Origin: G963556115 sp963675945 | GTDB lineage: Bacteria > Planctomycetota > SZUA-567 | Reading direction: 5' to 3' | NCBI GenBank assembly: GCA_963675945.1 | Contig: OY780932.1 | Span: 3,286,001 to 3,350,000 of the forward strand | DNA: 64,000 bases | Part shown: positions 1-7,229 of the stretch, piece by piece | Position numbering within the stretch: position 1 is the first letter of the stretch | Layout: each line of letters opens with the position of its first letter | Made by a program: the position numbers and the translations under genes | The notes under the pieces: model-generated | Database searches by the model: none | What the model saw: only the letters and a program-made list of their open reading frames with translations | Told to the model about the DNA's origin: nothing

Positions 1-459
1 CAAAACCCTCACCATTATAACGCACGCAAACTCCTTGCAGACATTATCAGTCAACAACTCACAGCCAGTCGGAATAATACTGAGGATACAGACATCATCC
101 TCCCAGTTGCCCCCAAGAAGAGAATTAAACTTCCAGTAATTGCGCAAAAATCTGATAATGTCAGAGCCAGACTAGATGAACTAATTGATGAACAGGAGTT
201 GCTTTCTCTGGAAGATGATATGGAAAATCTTAATCGACAACTTAAACTTAACAACTCAGCCCAACCTGAATCATATTCACAAGTAGACTTTAAAGATGAT
301 GAAACCGAAATTCCAGGAATTAATGCAGATGACTTTGACGAAATACTCAGTGATATTGAATCCAATCTTACCACAGTACCACAAGACACTGACGAGATAG
401 CACTTCCGGATTTTCCTGTAAGTTTCAGCCGCTCCAAACTCCCCGAACTAGCACTATAA
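1..459 (+). CDS. C-terminal part of an unrecognised acidic protein (5' end outside window)
   Basis: The frame is open from the first base and ends at TAA 457-459, so 152 C-terminal residues are visible. An internal ATG at 199 only makes it look like a short separate gene; no stop separates it from the upstream frame. The visible part is hydrophilic and rich in Asp and Glu, with a short Lys/Arg patch (APKKRIKLP), and shows no membrane segment or domain I recognise. It is followed by a strong inverted repeat that should end transcription. The function is unknown. The frame assignment is fairly safe because of the long open run and the terminator right after the stop. Confidence 0.6.
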   Translation, partial: QNPHHYNARKLLADIISQQLTASRNNTEDTDIILPVAPKKRIKLPVIAQKSDNVRARLDELIDEQELLSLEDDMENLNRQLKLNNSAQPESYSQVDFKDDETEIPGINADDFDEILSDIESNLTTVPQDTDEIALPDFPVSFSRSKLPELAL

Positions 460-470
460 ATAACCCTAGA

Positions 471-511
471 ATACATCAGGAGATACTCTCTCCAAGTATC
501 TCCTGATGTAT
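471..511. terminator. Bidirectional hairpin between convergent genes
   Basis: A perfect 17-bp inverted repeat (471-487 with 495-511) encloses a 7-nt loop. It lies between the stop of the plus-strand gene at 459 and the stop of the minus-strand gene at 532. There is no long T-run on either side, but on the minus strand the stem is followed by a T-rich stretch. It most likely ends transcription from both sides. Confidence 0.7.
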
Positions 512-531
512 TGATGAAAACAACTCAAAAA

Positions 532-1884
532 CTATTGAGCCCGCTTACGCCTCTGAGCTTCTTTAAATTTATCATAAATAACCGATACACTATCCCAAAT
601 CGGAGTCACTACCCTAATTACCGAACGATAGTTCTCCATGCCGGAGCGGATAAGCTGCATATTCTTTTCAATATCCTTTAGTCGTGCGCCGATCTGCTCC
701 TTCTTCTGAATATTACTGGTTTTACGTTGGTCACTCTTGGTCTTTTTGAGTTTACTCTCTTCAATCTGATATTCACGCTCCGACTTCTTGATAAGATTGG
801 AGAACTGATTAAATACGCGCTGCAATGCCGAACCGGCCTGTGCAAAAGCCCTGAACTGTTTCATCTCATGCGCCGCCCAAAACTTTCTACAGTTATACTT
901 AACCCCTTCCCTGACATCAAAATTCTCAACACTTGAATCCGGTATCTTCAAGAAACACTCGAGTGCATTCTTGATCGCACCCCGGCGCTTCTTCTTGAGT
1001 TCTTCCTTCTCCTCCTCATAATCCGGATCATCAATCTGTTTCTCATATTGGAGAGATTTCATCAATTGCAAAAGTCCCAACTGATAAAGTAACTCAGCCT
1101 TTCTGTTAGCACTTACTTTACTCAACAAATAATTCAGGGTATGCGCAGCCAGATCCAGAGATATTGCAGCATCCTCTTCTGTTCTATCGGTTGAGAATAA
1201 CTGCATGCCATTCTGCCCAGCCTTCTGCACAAGCGCCATCCTCTCCTTGAGGCGCTCATGATAACCATCTATAATTTTTCGTGAAAGCTTTGCTCGCTTG
1301 CGCTTCACCCAGTGCGGATCCTTCGATGCCGAATCCCAAATATCAAACTCCTTGTCTTGAGCCGCAAATAGGCATTTGGGACAGATCAAGATATGAAACA
1401 ACGAATAATCCACATACTCCTTCTCCGAATCCTGTCGTACTCCGGTATAGACCTCCATCTGAGTTCGATTATCAATCTTAACCAGCAAACTACCGGTCTT
1501 GAGTGCCGGAGCAGTAAAGGCAGTTTCACAGAAAGGGCACTGATATTTTCGTTTAAGGAAAATTGACTCAATACCCGTTTCCAGATCAATAAACTCTTGA
1601 GGATACTCAATGAATTGGATATTTTCCAGGTCAAGATTATTATCCGCATCTGCGCTTTTTTCCGCCTCTAGCGCTTGCGCAGAAAACTCGTCATAATATT
1701 TTTTATACTCAACCTTGGCTTTAAGCAGTGTATTATGCACCCGACCAATAGACTCACTAATCAGCATGTGAGGCGTTTTATGAATCCCTTCCTCTACCGC
1801 AAAGAGCCTGGATATGGCCAACAGCCTAGTAATCGTCTCAACATCCAGTTCAAGTTCTTTGTTCTGAAAATCCAATTCTGCCAT
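532..1884 (-). CDS. DUF2225 family zinc-binding protein
   Basis: This 450-residue protein has two CxxC pairs near the middle of its first half, CPFCE and CPKCL, separated by about 50 residues. That is the zinc-ribbon pattern of DUF2225 proteins. The second half is helical, very charged and probably coiled coil (EEEKEELKKKRR and a long Lys/Glu/Arg tail). No signal peptide or membrane segment is present. The frame extends to a TTG at 1917, but the ATG at 1884 (MAELDFQ) is a more natural start. It has its own promoter, so it need not belong to the upstream glucan operon. The cellular role of DUF2225 is not known. Confidence 0.75.
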   Translation of the reverse strand: MAELDFQNKELELDVETITRLLAISRLFAVEEGIHKTPHMLISESIGRVHNTLLKAKVEYKKYYDEFSAQALEAEKSADADNNLDLENIQFIEYPQEFIDLETGIESIFLKRKYQCPFCETAFTAPALKTGSLLVKIDNRTQMEVYTGVRQDSEKEYVDYSLFHILICPKCLFAAQDKEFDIWDSASKDPHWVKRKRAKLSRKIIDGYHERLKERMALVQKAGQNGMQLFSTDRTEEDAAISLDLAAHTLNYLLSKVSANRKAELLYQLGLLQLMKSLQYEKQIDDPDYEEEKEELKKKRRGAIKNALECFLKIPDSSVENFDVREGVKYNCRKFWAAHEMKQFRAFAQAGSALQRVFNQFSNLIKKSEREYQIEESKLKKTKSDQRKTSNIQKKEQIGARLKDIEKNMQLIRSGMENYRSVIRVVTPIWDSVSVIYDKFKEAQRRKRAQ

Positions 1885-1927
1885 AATGTATTGATCCCAC
1901 CCAAAATAAAGCGACAATAGTGTATAA

Positions 1928-1956
1928 TTAATAAATATACATTATTTTACAGTCAA
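1928..1956 (-). promoter_or_regulatory. Sigma-70-type promoter for the DUF2225 gene
   Basis: Reading the minus strand, TTGACT (1956-1951) is followed after 17 bp by TATTAA (1933-1928), about 45 bp upstream of the ATG at 1884. The match is good at -35 and fair at -10. Confidence 0.5.
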
Positions 1957-1978
1957 AGCCAAGGGCATATCAATAATT

Positions 1979-4459
1979 TTACCGAGAGAATCTTCTAAAG
2001 TCCATATCTCTATCAAATATGTTATCCGCAACCTCCAAAGTACAGAGGTATGACATAATTATATCGGATTCTTGAATCTGGCGAAGCAGTTCTTTACATC
2101 TATCAATATGCTTGATCGTTCTAACCTCTGAATACCGTACTGCCTGCCCGGTTGAGATCAAGAAGCCCCAGTCAGAGGAAATAGCAAGGAAGAGTTCACG
2201 TGCGGCCTGATTCAAAGCCCTAGCAACAATGCGTTTCTCAATGTTCTTCTCTACGGCTAGATCTATAGTTTTGTACTCAGTAGCCAAATCAATCATGAGA
2301 TTGCTCAACCTGAACAGATGTCTGAAGATCCAGTAGTTTGGCTGGTAATCCCGATTTTCAACCCAAGTCTGGAAATAATCCTTCTTACCCCAGGAACTTG
2401 CTCCGGGAACCATCAACTGATGAGTAGGATTCTCCTCTAAATACTCACTTGGGGTAACCGGGCGCACCTCTGTCTGGTCATAGAGCATCTTTCTAAAGAC
2501 ACTTTCAATCCAGAGCGGCCCCTCTTCCCACCAGTGTCCGAATAACTCTGCATCATACGCCGAGGTAATGCAGGGTTTAAGTCCGGTCTTGGTGCGTTCA
2601 TTATACACTTGCGCCCCGCGATGGCAGACAAATTCTCCTGCCTGTTCATGTACGACCTCACGTGCCCACTCTGGATGGTAGTAGTCTTTCTCCCCGAGTC
2701 CTGCATCCTTGGCGGTAATACGGTAATACTTCAACCCTGTATTTCGTCTGACATTCGCGGTCTTGAAATAATCAGGTAGATAATCCCAATCTGCCTCATA
2801 TCCCAGGTCACGATACCATTCTTTATAATTTGGATGTCCTGGATACCCGCTCTCTCGGCTCCAAACGGCAGCTCTAGTCAACTGATCAATACCAAATACA
2901 GCAACATTATGCGGAGTTACAATCGGCTCATTAGTTCCACGGTGGCACCGAGTATCCCCTTCAAGGAGTCCGTTCTCATTTACCAGACACCACTTGATGC
3001 CAAATTCATTTAAATACTGATCAACCCCGGGTGTATACGCATTCTCTGGAAGCCAGATACCACGTGGACTACGCCCGAATATTCGCTCATACTGCGCGCA
3101 AGCAGTACCCAACTGCGCCCGAATAGCTTCAGGAAAATGCTTAAACAGGGGCAGAACCATGTGGGTTGCCGGACAGGTTATAATCTCTATCTTACCCATG
3201 TCCTGAAAATCTTTATAAGCTCTGGTAAGATCACCATCATACGCTTCAAAGACATTCTTTGCCGTCCAGAATCTGTCAAGGGTGTCATGAACCGCATTCG
3301 AGTATGGAGCACCGTTGCAATTATCCCGCTCCCGGGTGGCAAGTTCAATAAGTTGATCAATATGCCGAGCGGCACGCTCTTTGAGCAGATCATCGGTCAT
3401 CATGCTCATCAGCGAAGGAGTCAAGGATAGGGTCAGGCGAAAATCGATACAATCATCTTTGAGATTCCAAAACATCTTGATAAGCTGGGTATAAACCGAG
3501 ACCACACCCTCCATATACCACTGTTCCTCAAGGGGTACATCATACTCAGGATGACGTACATGCGGCAAGTGCTGGTGCAGCACAAGAGCCCAATACCCCT
3601 TCTCTTCAGGTGCATTGTGCGTCCCTTCCTTCCAATACTTATATTGGTTTATTCGCCAATCGTCGTTCTCGCCGCTAACCGGCAATTCTACACCATTACC
3701 ATCTACTTCAATGCTGGCATATTCATTGTACCGTTCTTCTGTCTCGGTAAAACCTTTGGGTGAAAAGCAGTCATTAGAACGCGCCACCAACTCAAAATAC
3801 TCGGTGCCCATAGCCCGGTAACCAATCTCGACAATATAATCCGCCCCATGTTTGACATCAAGCCAATATGAATTCTTATCATCAAGAAAATCTACAATAT
3901 CCTGGACGCTATTGGCATTAAACCCGTCAAAATCAACCCCGGTCACCTCGTATACTCGGAGTACCAGATGATTATTTTCAAAGAAATTTTCCCCATACTT
4001 CTGCACCAGGCTGCTACGGGTATCACTGCCGACCTCCCAGAAGGCAAGAATTATCCCCGGTTCACGCGGGATCAGATAGCAGTATGTTTCATTATAATAT
4101 TCATCAATATACGGTTCCTCAAGGAGCATCTCGCGATTGAGTTCTACTTCCTCCTGAGTATCAACATCAATTATAGACTGCGGAATCGCATGGTTATCCT
4201 GCTCCTCAGTACCCGCCGACGGCGAATCCTTGCGGCCGGTTTTAGAATCCTTACCAGAAGGCCTGCCGGTTACCGAGTATGATAAATCATCATCCACAGT
4301 CGATGCATTAAACTCCTTATAATCGGTTCCTGCACTTCCATAGAGTTCATCATCACTATGCTTAGCAACACTAGAAGATGATTCATCACACTCATTCAGC
4401 TTCTTTTCAACATTATCCAGTGTATCTTTTTCATTATCTTTATCGCCACCTTCAACCAT
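1979..4459 (-). CDS. GH57 1,4-alpha-glucan branching enzyme with N-terminal DUF4912 domain
   Basis: The 826-residue protein has three parts. Residues 1-115 are acidic and low in complexity. Residues ~118-245 form a DUF4912-like domain (LAFWEVG, then a YIVEIGYR strand). From ~290 onward is a GH57/DUF1957 catalytic domain starting at WALVLHQHLPHVRHPEYD. The likely nucleophile Glu is in WLPENAY (~470) and the acid/base Asp in DAELFGHWWEEG (~636), as in characterised GH57 branching enzymes. Known GH57 branching enzymes cut and rejoin alpha-1,4-glucan to make alpha-1,6 branches of glycogen. A GGGGG sequence sits at Shine-Dalgarno distance before the ATG. It lies 45 bp downstream of the GH13 gene and is probably co-transcribed with it. 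The DUF4912 part may bind carbohydrate, which is inference. Confidence 0.85.
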   Translation of the reverse strand: MVEGGDKDNEKDTLDNVEKKLNECDESSSSVAKHSDDELYGSAGTDYKEFNASTVDDDLSYSVTGRPSGKDSKTGRKDSPSAGTEEQDNHAIPQSIIDVDTQEEVELNREMLLEEPYIDEYYNETYCYLIPREPGIILAFWEVGSDTRSSLVQKYGENFFENNHLVLRVYEVTGVDFDGFNANSVQDIVDFLDDKNSYWLDVKHGADYIVEIGYRAMGTEYFELVARSNDCFSPKGFTETEERYNEYASIEVDGNGVELPVSGENDDWRINQYKYWKEGTHNAPEEKGYWALVLHQHLPHVRHPEYDVPLEEQWYMEGVVSVYTQLIKMFWNLKDDCIDFRLTLSLTPSLMSMMTDDLLKERAARHIDQLIELATRERDNCNGAPYSNAVHDTLDRFWTAKNVFEAYDGDLTRAYKDFQDMGKIEIITCPATHMVLPLFKHFPEAIRAQLGTACAQYERIFGRSPRGIWLPENAYTPGVDQYLNEFGIKWCLVNENGLLEGDTRCHRGTNEPIVTPHNVAVFGIDQLTRAAVWSRESGYPGHPNYKEWYRDLGYEADWDYLPDYFKTANVRRNTGLKYYRITAKDAGLGEKDYYHPEWAREVVHEQAGEFVCHRGAQVYNERTKTGLKPCITSAYDAELFGHWWEEGPLWIESVFRKMLYDQTEVRPVTPSEYLEENPTHQLMVPGASSWGKKDYFQTWVENRDYQPNYWIFRHLFRLSNLMIDLATEYKTIDLAVEKNIEKRIVARALNQAARELFLAISSDWGFLISTGQAVRYSEVRTIKHIDRCKELLRQIQESDIIMSYLCTLEVADNIFDRDMDFRRFSR

Positions 4460-4504
4460 AATGCCCCCGTTACTATTATTATTCTGTTGTAAATAAAACT
4501 AAAG

Positions 4505-5770
4505 CTAAATTGAACAAAGAGAAAAACCAAACCGCTGCATCTTCAAGGTCTCACTCACATCATCCTTGAACCCATGTGCACCAACTTTTTCCATTACCCG
4601 TTTTAGATTCAACTCAACCACTGAATCCGCACGATTGAATATAAAGAGCATCTTACAGCTATTATCCCTACTACTCTTGAGCAATGCAAGAATATTCGAA
4701 TTTTCTACATCTACAACCTTGAGTTTTCCGTCATCACCGAGCAACGGATAGGTCATCTTCATCTCATTGATCTGTCTGATATAATCGGTTAGATCATAGC
4801 TTGCACCTTCATAATCATAGGGATTGGTATGAACCACATGTAACTTCTTTTTGAAACCATATTCAAAGCCAATTGGTATCAAAACTCCGGAAGATATCAG
4901 AGCGGTAAAGAGATAGTGCTGTTTAACTCTATCTTGATCACCTTTGAACTCTACATCCAATCTCTCAGTATCATGACTTTCCGGGAAGCATATCGACCTG
5001 CCCCCCTTCTCCACTAAGGCATTATTCTGCTGCACAAACCAGTCGGAACTGTAATCCCACCACTTCCCTGAATTAAAGACAAAATCATGTCCAGCCTCAA
5101 CCAGCCCCATTGTCTGCTCCAGCGAACACCCCAGACTCTCGGCAAAGAAAGTTATTTCCGGGTCAATTTCTCGGGCTCTGGAGATAAGCATCCTCCAGAG
5201 TGAATTCGGAATCTGATATGCTGCGTCACACCTAAAACCACGCACCCCGACATCGATAAACTTCTTCACCAAGCTCCACCAGTATTCCCAGAGTTCATCG
5301 CGTTTACGTGAGTGTTCATTGTCAAACTCATTCAAATCGCCCCAGGTCACCCAACCCCCTGGTGCCGAATTATCCTTACACCCCGGGTTTCTAATTGAGC
5401 CGTCAGCATTTTGTTTATACCAGTCACGCTTATCACGCGTAAGCGGATTATCATAAGCACTATGGTTGATAACCAGGTCTACCATAATCTCAACATTCAT
5501 TGCTCGAGAATCAGTGACAAAGCGCTTGAACCTCGACCACTGCGCATCACGGCTATTGGCACCGAAAAAGACCGGGCTCAATTCAAAATAATCTCTAACT
5601 GCATAAAGACTTCCTGATGCACCGACGAGGTGAATCGGATTCAGAAAACACCAATTGAACCCCATACCGGAAGCACGCTGAACATGTCCTGACCAATTCC
5701 CAACATCACCCACAATCGGAGGAAACAGGTTATATATTAAAGGAGGTATATCTCTCAGGCTTGCAGTCAT
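4505..5770 (-). CDS. GH13 alpha-amylase family enzyme
   Basis: This 421-residue protein carries the four GH13 regions in order: DLVINH (region I), GFRCDAA with the nucleophile Asp (region II), FAESLG with the acid/base Glu (region III) and ESHDTERL with the transition-state Asp (region IV). The C-terminal beta domain is short. No signal peptide is seen, so it should act in the cytoplasm on glycogen or maltodextrins, as hydrolase or glucanotransferase. The N terminus (LFPPIVGDVGNWSGH, MGFNWCFLNPIH) recalls GlgE-like members, but I cannot fix the subfamily. It is the first gene of an operon with the GH57 branching enzyme. Confidence 0.8.
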   Translation of the reverse strand: MTASLRDIPPLIYNLFPPIVGDVGNWSGHVQRASGMGFNWCFLNPIHLVGASGSLYAVRDYFELSPVFFGANSRDAQWSRFKRFVTDSRAMNVEIMVDLVINHSAYDNPLTRDKRDWYKQNADGSIRNPGCKDNSAPGGWVTWGDLNEFDNEHSRKRDELWEYWWSLVKKFIDVGVRGFRCDAAYQIPNSLWRMLISRAREIDPEITFFAESLGCSLEQTMGLVEAGHDFVFNSGKWWDYSSDWFVQQNNALVEKGGRSICFPESHDTERLDVEFKGDQDRVKQHYLFTALISSGVLIPIGFEYGFKKKLHVVHTNPYDYEGASYDLTDYIRQINEMKMTYPLLGDDGKLKVVDVENSNILALLKSSRDNSCKMLFIFNRADSVVELNLKRVMEKVGAHGFKDDVSETLKMQRFGFSLCSI

Positions 5771-5802
5771 AATATACTTTCTTTTCTGTGTATTTGGTAA
5801 AA

Positions 5803-5831
5803 CTTATAAGTCAGCCCCTATTCAGGAGCAA
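5803..5831 (-). promoter_or_regulatory. Promoter for the GH13-GH57 operon
   Basis: On the minus strand TTGCTC (5831-5826), a 17-bp spacer and TATAAG (5808-5803) lie about 35 bp upstream of the GH13 start codon. Confidence 0.5.
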
Positions 5832-5938
5832 GAAATCAGTTCACTTTATTACCAGCAAAAAGGTCATAATTATTTTCATTATTTTTTAATATACGTCAAG
5901 GAAATTAAACATATTCACGACTTTTTATTTATAGTCAA

Positions 5939-5966
5939 TTGAAATCCTCCTAACTCTAACTATACT
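5939..5966 (+). promoter_or_regulatory. Promoter for the DUF368 transporter gene
   Basis: TTGAAA (5939-5944), a 16-bp spacer and TATACT (5961-5966). Transcription would begin near 5973, which leaves a leader of about 70 nt to the TTG start at 6042. Confidence 0.55.
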
Positions 5967-6041
5967 AAAACATTCAACTAACTATAAATGAGTATGATTA
6001 CCCCAAATCTAATTTACATAATACCTGCAAGGAGAATTGAG

Positions 6042-7169
6042 TTGGAGGAGAACCAGACCAAGACAACCTGGAAAGAAGCATTCTGTGCCAGTCCGGGCCC
6101 CAGGTCATATAGCGCTGCACTCATCCTATTTATCAAAGGAATATGCATGGGAGCCGCCGACATTATACCGGGAGTATCGGGAGGCACTATCGCCTTTATT
6201 ACCGGTATCTACGAAGATCTGATCAATGCAATTGCCTCTTTCGATCTAACCGCTTTGGGAATGGTCTGCAGGCTAAAGTTCAAGCAAGCACTCAGCCATG
6301 TGCACCTACGCTTTATCCTTGTGCTCTTCTGCGGGGTAAGTCTGGCTATCTTCTCCACCGCCTCACTGATGCACAGCTTGCTCGAAGAGCATCCGATCCT
6401 GACCTGGTCTGGTTTTTTCGGTCTTATCCTCGGTTCCATCTTTATTGTCTTCAAGGAGGTAAAAGAATGGAATATTCCACGAGTCTTACTGGTTCTTGCC
6501 GGTATAGTCGGTGCCTGGGAGATCTGCGGGCTAATCCCGGTATCGACCCCTGAAAGCTGGTGGTTTCTCTTTCTCTGCGGAATCATCGGTATCTGCGCTA
6601 TGATCTTGCCCGGTATCAGCGGCTCGTTTCTCCTGCTCGTCCTTGGCAAATACTACTATATTACCGGCGCACTCAAGACCTTTGTCGCCGCCGTCAAACT
6701 TGCTGTAACCTTCAAATTTCATGAGAGCTATACCTTACTGGCAGTCTCTGGAGTCTTCTGGACACTCCTGGTCTTCGAACTAGGGCAGATCACCGGCATT
6801 ATCGGTTTCTCCCGCTTCCTGAAATGGGTTCTAGCCCGGTGGCATCAATCTACCATGTGCGTTCTCGTGGGTATGATGATCGGAGCCATGCGCAAGATCT
6901 GGCCCTGGAAACATGCTATCTTCAAACATATAATCGACGGGCACAAAGAGAAGGTCATCGACGAGATTCTCGTACTCCCCTGGAATTACGCCAAAGCCTT
7001 TGACTGCCGAATAATGGAGTATAATGATTCGATTCTAAGCAATGAATATATCGCCAAGATCAGCGGCCTAGAACCACACATCATATATGCAGTACTAATG
7101 GCCATTGCCGGAGTAATCATTGTACTTATCCTGGAGAGACTTGCCTCCTTTAAAGGAAAAGAAGACTGA
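6042..7169 (+). CDS. DUF368 (PopT-type) polyprenyl-phosphate transporter
   Basis: This 375-residue polytopic membrane protein has the DUF368 hallmark GAADIIPGVSGGTIAFITGIY near its N terminus and the second repeat motif MILPGISGSFLLLVLGKYY. DUF368 proteins (PopT in Gram-positives and Vibrio) return undecaprenyl phosphate to the inner face of the membrane for wall and LPS synthesis. Start choice: AAGGAG at 6029-6034 is 7 nt before TTG 6042, giving MEENQTKTTW. The upstream ATG at 5988 has no ribosome site and would add 18 untypical residues. The gene is alone between a divergent glucan operon and a convergent ATPase gene. The family call is secure; substrate specificity is inferred. Confidence 0.85.
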   Translation: MEENQTKTTWKEAFCASPGPRSYSAALILFIKGICMGAADIIPGVSGGTIAFITGIYEDLINAIASFDLTALGMVCRLKFKQALSHVHLRFILVLFCGVSLAIFSTASLMHSLLEEHPILTWSGFFGLILGSIFIVFKEVKEWNIPRVLLVLAGIVGAWEICGLIPVSTPESWWFLFLCGIIGICAMILPGISGSFLLLVLGKYYYITGALKTFVAAVKLAVTFKFHESYTLLAVSGVFWTLLVFELGQITGIIGFSRFLKWVLARWHQSTMCVLVGMMIGAMRKIWPWKHAIFKHIIDGHKEKVIDEILVLPWNYAKAFDCRIMEYNDSILSNEYIAKISGLEPHIIYAVLMAIAGVIIVLILERLASFKGKED

Positions 7170-7229
7170 TTAGGTAGTATTTCACCTCGTCTTCGGGGCA
7201 CAGTACAAGCCGAGGCTATTGCCCCATGT

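Noticed and set aside
5988..6041. ATG at 5988 as start of the DUF368 gene
   Set aside because: No ribosome site before it, whereas AAGGAG stands 7 nt before the in-frame TTG at 6042.
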